A stretch of 64,000 bases of DNA from an uncultured Bacilli bacterium (GCA_934130175.1 CAKOXP010000003.1:1-64000); one strand, 5' to 3'. Shown: positions 33,031 to 42,048, numbered from the stretch's first letter. Numbers and translations: made by a program. Notes: generated by a model from the sequence alone, not told the origin.

Positions 33031-34321
33031 TATTAATCTCCTTTTTACTTCTTTTCCTTACTAATTTTCTATAAAACGGTACTAGTTTAGTAAATACAAA
33101 GTACATAAAATGATTAGTAATATAATCAAACTCTCCTAGAAATTCTACATAATCTCCACCAAACTTTTTCTTAAATTCATGAAGTCCCATACGTGGATTA
33201 TCTTTTCTTAAATCTCCTATAGTTCCAAACTGATCATATATTTTAACTCCATGTTCATAAGCATATTTTATATGTTCAAAATAAGTATTATAATTAGCGT
33301 AGCTTTCAGTTAAAACATTATGATTTCCTGCGTATAGCACCCAAGCTTTATCTTGATAGAATATTATCATATGAGCATTAAGAGTTATTATTTTTCCATA
33401 TTTATCTTGAGCATCTTTATACTTTTCAATTTCTTTTTCATTCTTATCAAAACTTTTCTCTAATTCTTTAAGTTTATTTTTACTACTTTTACTTAGTGAT
33501 GATGTATCAGTTCCAAATTCTTTTATTTTTGCATCAATTTCTTTATTAGCGTTTTCTAAATTATTGATGACTTTTTCGGTATTAACTTTTCCTAAAAATA
33601 GTTTTACCATGTTATTTTTTGATAAAATTTCATATTGAGTTTTATAATAATCTTTAGAATAAGAAACAAAGTCTTTTCTATTTTCTGTAAGCATCATTAA
33701 ATTATAAAAAGTATCAATATCATCAATTGTACCAATTTCAACTTCTGTTTCTAAATTTTTAGCTTTTTGAATTCTTTGTTTTGTTGTTTTTGAAAAATGA
33801 TTGTAAATATCATCAAAACTATTATTCATATCAATTCTAAAAGTATATCTTGGTTGCATCGTTTCAAAATTTTTTGTAAACCCCAAATGTTTAAATCCAC
33901 AGTTTATTATATTTTTAAATATTTCTGAAGCATTATTATCTAATTTGATTTCTTCATTATTATAGTTGTATGATTTTCTGATAATATCTGGATCAATCTT
34001 TAAAAATATTGCTTTTTTCGTTTTTACAAAGCTAATTACTTTTTTAGTCATTTCATCAAATAATTCAAAATCATTATAATCAATAACAAAACCTCTTGGA
34101 GAGTAGAAATAAGAATATCCTAAAGGTAATTTTTTTTCTAGTAATAAACAAGCTGCTTTTACTTTCTTTTTATCATCGACTAATCCCATATAGTAAGGAT
34201 TTAAATTCTTTTTCTCTTTAGAAAATTCTCCCCAATAATAAGATTGTAAAAAATGAGATTTTGGATTATCTTTCATGAAATCTTCAAATTGTTCTTTTTC
34301 TAGTTCTACTAATTTATTCAT
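33008..34321 (-). CDS. FemABX-family peptidyltransferase, first gene
   Basis: 437 residues. HFLQSYYWGEFSKEKK and YSYFYSPRGFVIDY mark the first GNAT half. The coiled-coil arm (about 275-310, LSKSSKNKLKELEKSFDKNE) is as long as in staphylococcal FemA. The second half has IYDQFGTIGDLRKDNP and KKKFGGDYVEFLGEF. It is close to but clearly different from the downstream gene, so the pair probably add different bridge residues, as FemA and FemB do. Start ATG 34321 follows GGGAT. Confidence 0.92.
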   Translation of the reverse strand: MNKLVELEKEQFEDFMKDNPKSHFLQSYYWGEFSKEKKNLNPYYMGLVDDKKKVKAACLLLEKKLPLGYSYFYSPRGFVIDYNDFELFDEMTKKVISFVKTKKAIFLKIDPDIIRKSYNYNNEEIKLDNNASEIFKNIINCGFKHLGFTKNFETMQPRYTFRIDMNNSFDDIYNHFSKTTKQRIQKAKNLETEVEIGTIDDIDTFYNLMMLTENRKDFVSYSKDYYKTQYEILSKNNMVKLFLGKVNTEKVINNLENANKEIDAKIKEFGTDTSSLSKSSKNKLKELEKSFDKNEKEIEKYKDAQDKYGKIITLNAHMIIFYQDKAWVLYAGNHNVLTESYANYNTYFEHIKYAYEHGVKIYDQFGTIGDLRKDNPRMGLHEFKKKFGGDYVEFLGEFDYITNHFMYFVFTKLVPFYRKLVRKRSKKEINNEVNRNK

Positions 34322-34348
34322 TATATCCCAACTTTCTACTATATTTAT

Positions 34349-34357
34349 ATTGTACCA
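34349..34357 (-). promoter_or_regulatory. Extended -10 promoter of the femAB-like operon
   Basis: Minus strand TGGTACAAT (34357-34349) is an extended -10 box; no -35 is evident. Confidence 0.5.
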
Positions 34358-34386
34358 AAATTATTGTGAAAAATCATTATATTTAA

Positions 34387-34414
34387 CAAAAAAAAGAACA
34401 CTTCTAGGTGTTCT
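34387..34414 (-). terminator. Terminator of the 34413 gene
   Basis: Minus-strand stem AGAACAC/GTGTTCT (34414-34408 with 34401-34395), then a run of T (34394-34388). Confidence 0.85.
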
Positions 34415-34625
34415 AAACCATGTATATGCCGCCTTCATCATTTGGATTATTATCTTTAGTAGAAACTAATGGTTTATATTCATATGTATTTACTTTTTTT
34501 TCAAGTCTATGGAGTTCTCGCTCTAACCTATTAACTCTTTGTTCAAGTTCACTTATTTTATTATATTGAAATTGTGGATTCATCATATTAAAGTCTGGCA
34601 TAAATGGATATGGCATGTTATTCAT
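34413..34625 (-). CDS. Small coiled-coil protein, possible spore protein
   Basis: 70 residues. The first 20 are rich in Met, Asn, Pro, Phe and Tyr (PYPFMPDFNMMNPQFQYN), followed by a strict heptad helix (ISELEQRVNRLERELHRLEKK), then a short polar tail. AAGGAG stands five bases before ATG. Upstream on the minus strand is a perfect CATANNNTA box with AC 16 bases before it, the pattern of a SigK promoter of the mother cell late in sporulation. Pro/Met/Tyr-rich small coiled-coil proteins of this type are common in spore coats. No family name is offered. Confidence 0.65.
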   Translation of the reverse strand: MNNMPYPFMPDFNMMNPQFQYNKISELEQRVNRLERELHRLEKKVNTYEYKPLVSTKDNNPNDEGGIYMV

Positions 34626-34645
34626 AATTACTCCTTTATTCGTTT

Positions 34646-34672
34646 TATTATATGCATTAATATATATTATGT
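34646..34672 (-). promoter_or_regulatory. Candidate SigK promoter
   Basis: Minus strand AC (34672-34671), 16 bases, CATATAATA (34654-34646). The -10 fits CATANNNTA exactly. A SigA reading (TATAAT alone) is also possible. Confidence 0.45.
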
Positions 34673-34704
34673 GATAGAATAACTATAGAAGCGAGGTAGT
34701 AATT

Positions 34705-35346
34705 ATGAGAATTAGAAATGTTAAAAATAAAGAAGAAATCTTAAATAATTCCAAAATTGTAATTAAAAATCCTGAAGATTATAGAGGAAAGTGGCAAGAA
34801 TTTTTTAATAATACTAATCCTATTTATATAGAAATTGGCATGGGAAAAGGAAAGTTTATTTTAGAAAACGCTAAAAAATATCCTAATATTAATTTTATAG
34901 GTCTTGAAAAACAAGATAGTATTATCGCTAAAAGTGTAAAAAAGTTAGATGAAGAATTACCTAATTTAGTTATAGTTAGATTAGATGCCTTAAATATAGA
35001 TAAGGTATTTTCAAAAGAAATATCAAGAATATATTTGAACTTTTCTGACCCATGGCCTAAAGTTCGACATCATTTGCGTAGACTAACTAGTAGTATATTT
35101 TTAGATAAGTATGATTTAATTTTTAAAGATACAAAAGAAATTTATATGAGAACAGATAATGCTTTATTATTTACTTATTCAATAGAATCTTTAAGTAATC
35201 ATAATTATTTTCTAAAAGATATTTCACTTTCATTGCACGATGATAGCAAAGAAGAGTTGATAACTACAGAATATGAAGATAAGTTTTCTAGTGAAAATAA
35301 ACCAATCTATTCTTTAGTTGCAACTTCTTCTAAATGTCTAAAATAG
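34705..35346 (+). CDS. trmB: tRNA (guanine-46-N7)-methyltransferase
   Basis: 213 residues. The SAM-binding EIGMGKGKFI is near residue 44, followed by NFIGLEKQDSI. The signature FSDPWPK(V)RHHLRRL near 118 and the late YMRTDNALLFTYS segment are TrmB features. It makes m7G46 in the variable loop of tRNAs. Start ATG 34705 has GCGAGG before it. It diverges from the 34413 gene. Confidence 0.95.
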   Translation: MRIRNVKNKEEILNNSKIVIKNPEDYRGKWQEFFNNTNPIYIEIGMGKGKFILENAKKYPNINFIGLEKQDSIIAKSVKKLDEELPNLVIVRLDALNIDKVFSKEISRIYLNFSDPWPKVRHHLRRLTSSIFLDKYDLIFKDTKEIYMRTDNALLFTYSIESLSNHNYFLKDISLSLHDDSKEELITTEYEDKFSSENKPIYSLVATSSKCLK

Positions 35347-35385
35347 TAAATAATTTAGGAAAATATTTTTATTTTTATAAATTTT

Positions 35386-35394
35386 TGTTATAAT
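35386..35394 (+). promoter_or_regulatory. Extended -10 promoter of the 35416 operon
   Basis: TGTTATAAT (35386-35394), perfect extended -10; no good -35. Confidence 0.55.
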
Positions 35395-35415
35395 GAAGTA
35401 TAGAGTAGGTGGAAT

Positions 35416-36078
35416 ATGAAAAGATTATTTGTTCTAATAGTAATTTTTGGCCTATTTTTAACAGGATGTAGCGTTACTAATTTAAATGGTAAAAATATTG
35501 ATGATATAGTAAATACAATACTTGTTAAAAAGTCTAAATTAAAGAATACTAATTTTGATGGTTATAGTTATTACACACCAAGAGGTTTATATTTTATAAA
35601 TAAAAATGACTATAATTCAATACTAAGAGATAATAGTAATAACTACTACTATATGTATACAGATGTTGTTAGTTATTATCATAAGATTAAGAAAACTTAT
35701 AAAGAAAATGCAGATGCTTACTATTCTAAAACTATTAAGAATAAGGATAAATTTGGTTATATAGAAATTAACAAGGAAGATTCTTATTATTTTATAGAAT
35801 TGATGTATAATTATACAAATATAGAAGCGTATGTAAAAGAAAAAAATCTTGATGATGCTCTTACTAATATATGTACTATCTTATCATCAGTTAAATATAA
35901 TGATAAGGTTTTAGCAACTACAGTTGGTGAAAATGAGTTAAGTTATAAAGAAGAGACATTTAACATCTTTAAAACTAAAAAGAAAGCTACTGATTTCTTG
36001 GACTATGTAAAAGAATATGATAATGTTTCTAAAGATAAAAAAGATGAAGATAATCTAAAGATAGAGGAAAATGAATAG
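35416..36078 (+). CDS. Lipoprotein, unknown family
   Basis: 220 residues. Lipoprotein signal with lipobox LTGC (cysteine near 18) directly followed by SVTNLNGKNIDDI. The mature part is mixed helix and strand, tyrosine-rich (several YY pairs near 75-110), and ends in a lysine/glutamate tail. It has its own extended -10 promoter and leads a run of four plus-strand genes with short gaps. Unknown function; its position before membrane and division-like proteins suggests an envelope role. Confidence 0.8.
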   Translation: MKRLFVLIVIFGLFLTGCSVTNLNGKNIDDIVNTILVKKSKLKNTNFDGYSYYTPRGLYFINKNDYNSILRDNSNNYYYMYTDVVSYYHKIKKTYKENADAYYSKTIKNKDKFGYIEINKEDSYYFIELMYNYTNIEAYVKEKNLDDALTNICTILSSVKYNDKVLATTVGENELSYKEETFNIFKTKKKATDFLDYVKEYDNVSKDKKDEDNLKIEENE

Positions 36079-36089
36079 AGGTGTAATTT

Positions 36090-37211
36090 ATGAAATTATT
36101 AGATAAATTAAAGAATGCCCTTTTTGAAGAGGAGTATGTAGAAGTAGAAGAAAAGCCTAAAAAAAAGCCTATTAAAAAAGAAGTAAAAAAAGTACAAAAA
36201 GATATTCCTAAACAAATAGATGAAGAAAAACCTATTGCGAAAAAGATTGTCTTACCAGAAAGAAATGAAGTTAAAGTAACTACACATGAAGATATTGAAG
36301 AATATGATGATGAAGATGATTTTACAAGTGAAAAAACAAGAGCTGATGAAATTAAACAAAAACACCGTTTTCCAATGATTAGTGATAATGAATTTGATAT
36401 TCCTGAAAAGAAATTTGAAGAACCAAAAGTTGATTATATAGAAAAGCCGGTTGTAAAAGAAGAATTAAGACCATATAAACAAGATGTAGTAGAACCACAC
36501 TCTAAACCATATGGAATTGAAGATTCGCCAATTAAAGAAGTTGAGTATGGAGCGTATGAGAAAAAAGAAGAAAGAACCTATTTTAAACCTTCACCAATTA
36601 TTTCTCCAATTTATGGAATTTTAGATAAAAATTATAAAAAAGAAGAAATAGTTCCTAAAAGAGAAGTAAGATTAACAAGTAGTTATGCTCGTGAAAACTT
36701 AGATTTAGATGAAGTAAGAAAAAAAGCTTATGGAGTAGTATCAACAAAAACAGAAGAAGATGAATCAGAAAAAAAACATGAAGCTCCTGCTGAAGAAAGT
36801 AACTTAATGGATCAAGAATTAGTTGATTTAACAAGTAATAATTCAACTCCAGAAATAAAAAAAGTAACAATGGGAGATGCTGAAGAATACTTTAATGACT
36901 TAGGACTTGAGTATAATGTTGACTATCAAGATGGAGCAAAAACAAAAGCTATAGGTAGAAGATATAATGAAGATGAAGATACTGACAAGAATATAGAAGA
37001 ATCAAAAGAAATATCTGAAGTTAACAGTGATGCCAAAATTATAGAAGAAGAAAAAATAGAAGTACCTGAAGAAAAAGGAAAACACGAAGGATTTAGTCCA
37101 GTTGTAGATAAAGAAGAATATGAACAAAAAAAGGCTAAAGAAGAAGACAATGATGATGTTGATGATGATAATTTATTTGATTTAATTGATTCAATGTATG
37201 ATAAAGAGTAA
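36090..37211 (+). CDS. Acidic, mostly disordered cytoplasmic protein with SepF-like N-terminus
   Basis: 373 residues, dominated by Glu, Lys, Asp and Pro. The first 20 residues (MKLLDKLKNALFEEEYVEVE) look like the amphipathic membrane-binding helix of SepF followed by the acidic linker, but the globular SepF domain is absent. A well-formed block near 165-195 (FKPSPIISPIYGILDKNY) stands out from the disordered rest and is probably the conserved core. The last helix (DNLFDLIDSMYDKE) may be a partner-binding peptide. It lies 11 bases after the lipoprotein gene and 14 bases before a DUF948-like gene. A role as a membrane-attached adaptor in envelope growth is inferred. Confidence 0.6.
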   Translation: MKLLDKLKNALFEEEYVEVEEKPKKKPIKKEVKKVQKDIPKQIDEEKPIAKKIVLPERNEVKVTTHEDIEEYDDEDDFTSEKTRADEIKQKHRFPMISDNEFDIPEKKFEEPKVDYIEKPVVKEELRPYKQDVVEPHSKPYGIEDSPIKEVEYGAYEKKEERTYFKPSPIISPIYGILDKNYKKEEIVPKREVRLTSSYARENLDLDEVRKKAYGVVSTKTEEDESEKKHEAPAEESNLMDQELVDLTSNNSTPEIKKVTMGDAEEYFNDLGLEYNVDYQDGAKTKAIGRRYNEDEDTDKNIEESKEISEVNSDAKIIEEEKIEVPEEKGKHEGFSPVVDKEEYEQKKAKEEDNDDVDDDNLFDLIDSMYDKE

Positions 37212-37225
37212 AGGGGAAATGTAAA

Positions 37226-37513
37226 ATGACAGATTTAGCAACAATTTTACCAATAATATTGTATATTTTTGGTATAATATTAATGATAGTACTAATTATT
37301 TTAGGATTAAAACTTTTGCAAATGTTTGATAAAATGGATAGAATTTTAGATAATATTGAAGATAAAGTTAATTCTTTAAATGGTATCTTTTATGTAATTA
37401 ATAAAACTACTAGTAGCATAGACTTAATTAGTACTAAAGTAGTAAATAGTATTACTAATATAGTTTCAAGACTATTTAAAAGAAAAAATAAGGAGGATGA
37501 TACTAATGAGTAA
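37226..37513 (+). CDS. DUF948-like small membrane protein
   Basis: 95 residues. One N-terminal membrane helix (ILPIILYIFGIILMIVLIILG), then an amphipathic helix with KMDRILDNIEDKVNSLNG and a second helix, ending in a basic cluster. This is the layout of DUF948 proteins, which are found next to YtxH genes. Overlaps the YtxH gene by eight bases. Confidence 0.75.
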   Translation: MTDLATILPIILYIFGIILMIVLIILGLKLLQMFDKMDRILDNIEDKVNSLNGIFYVINKTTSSIDLISTKVVNSITNIVSRLFKRKNKEDDTNE

Positions 37514-37910
37514 AAAAGGAGCAGGAAAATTTGTTTTAGGAGCAGCAGTTGGTGCTGGACTTGGACTTTTATTTGCACCTAAAAAAGGTAAAGATTTAAG
37601 AGCTGATTTAAAAAATAAAATTGATGAATTAGTAAACCAAGTAAAAGAAATTGATCCAGAAGATTTAAAAGCAGAATTTGATAAGAAAGTTGCTGAAATT
37701 AAAGAAGAACTAGAAGATTTAGATAAGGAAAAAGTTTTAAAAATAGCTAAGAAAAAAGGTAATGAAATTAAGAAAAAAGCTGATGAATTAGTTGATTTAG
37801 CTGTTGCAAAAGGAACTCCAGTACTAAAAAAAGCTGCAGAAGATGTAAGAGATAAAGCAGTAGAAGTTACTAAAGATGTTCAAAAAAAATTAGAAGCAAT
37901 TGAAATTTAA
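37506..37910 (+). CDS. YtxH-domain protein
   Basis: 134 residues from ATG 37506, nine bases after AGGAGG (37491-37496); the ATG at 37497 directly abuts that site and is too close. The N-terminus has the YtxH signature GAAVGAGLGLLFAPKKGKDLR, a short membrane-associated helix; the rest is charged helix. YtxH proteins are general-stress-linked and poorly known. The partner DUF948 gene is coupled upstream. Confidence 0.85.
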   Translation: MSKKGAGKFVLGAAVGAGLGLLFAPKKGKDLRADLKNKIDELVNQVKEIDPEDLKAEFDKKVAEIKEELEDLDKEKVLKIAKKKGNEIKKKADELVDLAVAKGTPVLKKAAEDVRDKAVEVTKDVQKKLEAIEI

Positions 37911-37931
37911 GAGTTTTTATAACTCTTTTTC
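37908..37931 (+). terminator. Terminator after the YtxH gene
   Basis: Stem AGAGTT (37910-37915) with AACTCT (37921-37926), five-base loop, T run to 37930. Confidence 0.7.
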
Positions 37932-37994
37932 TTTATAAAAATAAAATTAGAACTTTATTTTAAGATATAAATATGTTATATTATAAGTGTAATT

Positions 37995-38195
37995 TTTTGA
38001 TGACTGATGATAAGTAATTATATTAAATACTTGCAGAGACTTAGTGGTTGGTGAAAACTAAGATATTTATTATATATGAAATACACATCATGAAAAAAAT
38101 CGTTTATCGCGTTAAGATATTAAGGTGTATTTTGATACATAAAATAAGGTGGTACCACGAATAATTCGTCCTTTGGGTGATTTATTCGTTTTTTT
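37995..38195 (+). promoter_or_regulatory. tyrS leader: T-box leader, tyrosine-specific
   Basis: T-box GGTGGTACCACG at 38148-38159, distal loop GGTTGGTGAAAA at 38046-38057, and specifier TAC (Tyr) at 38082-38084 in the context ATGAAATACAC. Terminator hairpin CGAATAA (38158-38164) with TTATTCG (38182-38188), then T to 38195. Controls tyrS by tRNA-Tyr charging. Confidence 0.93.
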
Positions 38196-38214
38196 ATTAA
38201 AGGAGGATTTTAAA

Positions 38215-39447
38215 ATGACAAATTGGGAAGAATTAGAATGGAGAGGTTTGATTAAGGATACAGCAGGAGAAGACTTAAAAGATAAAATTAATAATGAATC
38301 TATTACTTTTTATTGGGGAACAGATCCTACTGCTGACAGTCTTCACTTAGGACACTATAGTTCTTTAGTCACAGCTAAAAGATTAGCTAAAATGGGACAT
38401 CATCCTATACTTTTAGTAGGAGGAGCAACAGGACTTATTGGTGATCCTAGACCTACAGCAGAACGTGAAATTATTTCAAAAGAAGCTGTTGAAAAAAATT
38501 TAGATGGGATTAGAACTCAAGTAAATAACCTATTTAACGGAAATGTCGAAGTTGTTAACAATTATGATTGGATTAGTAAATTTGACTTTATAGATTTCTT
38601 ACGAGATGTTGGTAAATATATTAATATTAATTATATGTTAGATAAAGATATTATTAGAAGAAGATTAGACACAGGAATAACTTTTGCAGAGTTTTCTTAT
38701 ACTTTAATTCAAGGATATGATTTCTTGCATTTATTTAAAGAAAAAAATTGTATTATGCAAGCAGCAGGTTCTGATCAATGGGGAAATATCACAACAGGAA
38801 TTGATTTAATTAGAAAAATGACAGGAAAAGAAGCTTATGCTTTTACAATGCCATTAATCCTTGATTCTACTGGTAAAAAATTTGGTAAGAGTGAAGGAAA
38901 TGCTTTATGGTTAAATGAAGAAAAAACATCATCTTATGAATTATATCAATATTTAATTAATACAGATGATGCTAAAGTATATGAATATTTAAAAGTCTTT
39001 ACCTTCCTAACACCCGAAGAAATTGATAGTATTATGGAAGAACATAAAAAACAACCAGAAAAAAGACTTGCTCAAAAGAAATTAGCTGAGTGTATAATAA
39101 CTGATTTACATGGAGAGAATTCTTTCAAAGAAGCAATTGAGATAAGTGAAGCTTTATTTAGCGGAGATATCAAAAAATTAAATGCCAATGAAATAGAATT
39201 AGCATTTAAAGGATTAGATGCTAAAGAGTTAACAGAAGAAAAAACAATAGTTGATTTATTAGTAGATGAAGAAATTTGTAAGAGTAAACGTGAAGCAAGA
39301 GAGTTTATTGATAATAAATCTATCACTTTGAATGGTGATAAAGTAGAATCTTATAATTTTCTAGTTACAAAAAGTGTAGCTATAGAACAAAAATATATAG
39401 TTATTAGAAGAGGAAAGAAAAAATATTATATTTTAAAATTTATATAG
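38215..39447 (+). CDS. tyrS: Tyrosyl-tRNA synthetase
   Basis: 410 residues from ATG 38215, after AAAGGAGG. The frame extends upstream to 38149, but that part is T-box RNA. HIGH-type HLGH at 44-47 in GTDPTADSLHLGHYSS, KMSKS-type KFGKS near 222 in GKKFGKSEGN, and a C-terminal S4 RNA-binding domain (SKREAREFIDNKSITLNGDK). It charges tRNA-Tyr and is under the T-box leader. Confidence 0.98.
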   Translation: MTNWEELEWRGLIKDTAGEDLKDKINNESITFYWGTDPTADSLHLGHYSSLVTAKRLAKMGHHPILLVGGATGLIGDPRPTAEREIISKEAVEKNLDGIRTQVNNLFNGNVEVVNNYDWISKFDFIDFLRDVGKYININYMLDKDIIRRRLDTGITFAEFSYTLIQGYDFLHLFKEKNCIMQAAGSDQWGNITTGIDLIRKMTGKEAYAFTMPLILDSTGKKFGKSEGNALWLNEEKTSSYELYQYLINTDDAKVYEYLKVFTFLTPEEIDSIMEEHKKQPEKRLAQKKLAECIITDLHGENSFKEAIEISEALFSGDIKKLNANEIELAFKGLDAKELTEEKTIVDLLVDEEICKSKREAREFIDNKSITLNGDKVESYNFLVTKSVAIEQKYIVIRRGKKKYYILKFI

Positions 39448-39460
39448 AAGGTGAAACTAT

Positions 39461-40678
39461 ATGAATGAGAAGTTTAAAAAAATTAGAAACATAATAATTA
39501 TTATTTGTCTTATTGTTTTACTTATAGATATAGTAATTCTAGTTAAGGGTAAGTTAACAAAGACAGAAAAGGCTTTCTTTGATAGTATTAATTCATTTGA
39601 GAAAAGTGATAATGATATTATTGCAGTTGGAAGTAATACTGATAACAAAGAATCTTATGAAAAAGCAAAAATTACTCTATATAATGACAAATATGAAAAG
39701 AAATGGGAAAAATTTTACAATACTAAATATAGAAGTAGTTTTCTAGCAGTAAAAAAAGATAATGATAGTTATGTAGCTGTTGGTAATTATGAGGCAAATA
39801 AGAAAGAACATAAGTCTTCTTTAAGAAGCGCTTTGATAGTAAAATATGATAAAGAAGGAAATGTCATCAATAAAAAAGATTTCCAAGTTTTAGGTAATTC
39901 TAAATTTACTAACTTATTAGTAGTAGATGATGGATATATTGTTATTGGGCAAAGTATTTACGAAAATATGGTTCTTGGAACATCAACAGAAGGTGGAGCC
40001 TTTATCATAAAATATGATAAAAATTTAAAAGAAATTTGGAAGAAAAATTATGGTGGTTCTAAATCAGGTATTTATAACGATTTACTTATTTTAGATAATA
40101 ATATTTATGTAGTTGGTAAAGACTCCTCTCGTCTAGGAATTATTTCTAAATATGATTTAGATGGTAATTATATTGATACTGCAACATACAAAATCACTGA
40201 TACTTTTGGTTTTACAGGAGTAACAACAGACAATGATTATTTATATGTTGTTGGTTCTAAAAAAGTTAAAGACGATGAAAATAGTTATGATACTGATGCT
40301 TTAATTGTTAAATATGATAAAGATTTAAATAAAATATTAGAAAATAGTTATAGAGGAAAAGGTATGGAAAGATTTAATAAGATTATTCTTGATGATAAAT
40401 CTAACCTCGTAATTGTTGGACAAACAGGTATCTATAATAAAAAGAAATCAACAAGTAGTCTGAATGTATTTTCATATGATGGAATACTTGCTAAATATAA
40501 TACTTCACTAAAAAAGCTGTTAATAGAAAATTATGGTAATAGTGAAGATGATTATTTAACAGATATTAAAAATATAAATGATAAATATGTACTTAGTGGT
40601 TATTCAACTTATAAAAATAACTATATGTCAAAGTTTATAACATATACGGAAAGTGGAAAGTTAATAGAGGTGAAATAG
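39461..40678 (+). CDS. Membrane-anchored beta-propeller-like protein
   Basis: 405 residues. One membrane helix (IRNIIIIICLIVLLIDIVILV) and then about six repeats of 45-60 residues, each with a strand pattern such as ALIVKYDKEGN, FIIKYDKNLKEIWKKNYGG and ALIVKYDKDLNKI, the mark of a beta propeller of the kind called SBBP or delta-60 repeat. No catalytic motif. Extracellular, function unknown. AAGGTGA precedes ATG 39461. The last gene directly abuts the phosphatase gene. Confidence 0.78.
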   Translation: MNEKFKKIRNIIIIICLIVLLIDIVILVKGKLTKTEKAFFDSINSFEKSDNDIIAVGSNTDNKESYEKAKITLYNDKYEKKWEKFYNTKYRSSFLAVKKDNDSYVAVGNYEANKKEHKSSLRSALIVKYDKEGNVINKKDFQVLGNSKFTNLLVVDDGYIVIGQSIYENMVLGTSTEGGAFIIKYDKNLKEIWKKNYGGSKSGIYNDLLILDNNIYVVGKDSSRLGIISKYDLDGNYIDTATYKITDTFGFTGVTTDNDYLYVVGSKKVKDDENSYDTDALIVKYDKDLNKILENSYRGKGMERFNKIILDDKSNLVIVGQTGIYNKKKSTSSLNVFSYDGILAKYNTSLKKLLIENYGNSEDDYLTDIKNINDKYVLSGYSTYKNNYMSKFITYTESGKLIEVK

Positions 40679-41221
40679 ATGCAGATAACATTAGTAAGAC
40701 ATGGACAAACTGATTATAATAATGCAAAAATTTTGCAAGGAGTTTCTAATATACCATTAAATGATACAGGTAGAAAGCAAGCTACTACTCTAAAACAAAG
40801 ATTAAAAGATACTAATTTTGATATATGCTTTTCATCTCCACTTATTCGTGCCATGGAAACAGCTATGATTTTAGTAGGCGATAGAGTTGAAATAATAAGA
40901 GATGATCGTCTTATTGAAAGAAATATGGGCCAGTTAGAAGGAAAAGATGTTTCTTTATATAATTCTAAAAAATATTGGGATTATAATTTGAATAGCAATG
41001 ATTTAGATGTAGAAAGTATTCAAACAATTTTTAAAAGATGTGAAGAATTTTTATCATATATAAGTGAAAAGTATAAAGATAAATCAGTATTAGTAGTTTC
41101 ACATGGAGCAGTTACTAGAGCTCTTCATCATATAATTAGTAATACTGATAAAAACAGTAACATGCTTAAATTTAAAGTAGATAATTGTTTTTGTGAAACT
41201 TTAGAATATAAAGACAAATAA
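40679..41221 (+). CDS. Histidine phosphatase family protein
   Basis: 180 residues. The N-terminal RHG motif with catalytic histidine is in ITLVRHGQTDYNN; the second catalytic histidine is in VVSHGAVTRALHH near 140. Phosphoglycerate-mutase superfamily, the short cofactor-type phosphatase branch (PhoE/CobC-like); the substrate is not evident. ATG directly follows the previous stop codon. Confidence 0.9.
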   Translation: MQITLVRHGQTDYNNAKILQGVSNIPLNDTGRKQATTLKQRLKDTNFDICFSSPLIRAMETAMILVGDRVEIIRDDRLIERNMGQLEGKDVSLYNSKKYWDYNLNSNDLDVESIQTIFKRCEEFLSYISEKYKDKSVLVVSHGAVTRALHHIISNTDKNSNMLKFKVDNCFCETLEYKDK

Positions 41222-41252
41222 AAAACTCGGATTAAAATTTTCCGAGTTTTAA
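41217..41252. terminator. Bidirectional terminator, phosphatase / rpsD
   Basis: Ten-base stem AAAACTCGGA (41222-41231) with TCCGAGTTTT (41241-41250). Confidence 0.85.
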
Positions 41253-41262
41253 TATTAACAAA

Positions 41263-41865
41263 TTACTTGTTATAGAATTCAACGATTAATGCTTCATTAA
41301 TATCAGCGTTAAGTTCTCCTCTTTCAGGAAGTCTAACATAAGTAGCTTCCATTTTCTTATCATCATAATTAATGAATTCTACTCTCTTAGTAACTTTAGC
41401 TAATGAATCAAGTACAACCTTTAATTCTTTATCTTTATCCTTTAAAGAAATAACATCTCCAACTTTAACTCTGTATGATGGAATATCAACTTTTTTACCA
41501 TTAACAGTAACATGACCATGGTTAACTAATTGTCTAGCACCACGTCTAGTTGAAGCAAATCCAATACGATAAACTAAGTTATCAAGTCTTGATTCAAGAA
41601 GTCTTAAGAAGTTTGTACCGTGAATACCTTGTATTTTAGAAGCTTCATCAAAAGTTTTTCTAAATTGTCTTTCGCTAAGTCCATACATAAATCTAACTTT
41701 TTGTTTTTCTTTTAATTGGATACCATAGTCAGATAATTTACCCTTACGAGCATTACCATGTTGACCAGGACCATATGGACGACGAGCTAATTCTTTACCA
41801 GTTTCTGAAATTGAAAAACCAACACGACGAGCTCTTTTATATTCTGATCCAGTATATCTTGACAT
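41263..41865 (-). CDS. rpsD: 30S ribosomal protein S4
   Basis: 200 residues. [14 protein letters not shown] at the start, [21 protein letters not shown] and the S4 domain [18 protein letters not shown]. The zinc cysteine cluster of the C+ form is absent. S4 starts assembly of the small subunit and in Bacillota represses its own gene. AAAGGAG precedes the start; a leader of about 145 bases lies upstream. Confidence 0.98.
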   Translation of the reverse strand: MSRYTGSEYKRARRVGFSISETGKELARRPYGPGQHGNARKGKLSDYGIQLKEKQKVRFMYGLSERQFRKTFDEASKIQGIHGTNFLRLLESRLDNLVYRIGFASTRRGARQLVNHGHVTVNGKKVDIPSYRVKVGDVISLKDKDKELKVVLDSLAKVTKRVEFINYDDKKMEATYVRLPERGELNADINEALIVEFYNK

Positions 41866-41872
41866 AATATTT

Positions 41873-42012
41873 CTCCTTTCTAAAATATTACATAAATACT
41901 TAAATCAATTTAGTCGAACTTTAGGGAGTTTTTATTCACCTAATGGCTTCGGTTACTAACCAACTAAAAACACATTAAAGAACTCTAAATCTGCCATCTA
42001 AGTCAATATGCA
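41873..42012 (-). promoter_or_regulatory. Putative rpsD autoregulatory leader RNA
   Basis: About 140 bases between the promoter and the gene, with conserved-looking paired blocks. AACTCCCTAAAGTT at the 3' side can pair with AGAGTTC... in the middle, and GTTGGTTAGTAACC forms a local hairpin. Firmicute rpsD leaders carry a pseudoknot bound by S4. Structure inferred from context and not proven. Confidence 0.55.
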
Positions 42013-42018
42013 CTACTA

Positions 42019-42048
42019 ATTATATTATAAAATATAGGAAAAAGTCAA
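42019..42048 (-). promoter_or_regulatory. rpsD promoter
   Basis: Minus strand TTGACT (42048-42043), 18 bases, TATAAT (42024-42019). Confidence 0.8.

Noticed and set aside
38149..38214. Extended N-terminus of TyrS
   Set aside because: This is the T-box and terminator of the leader; AAAGGAGG is placed for ATG 38215.
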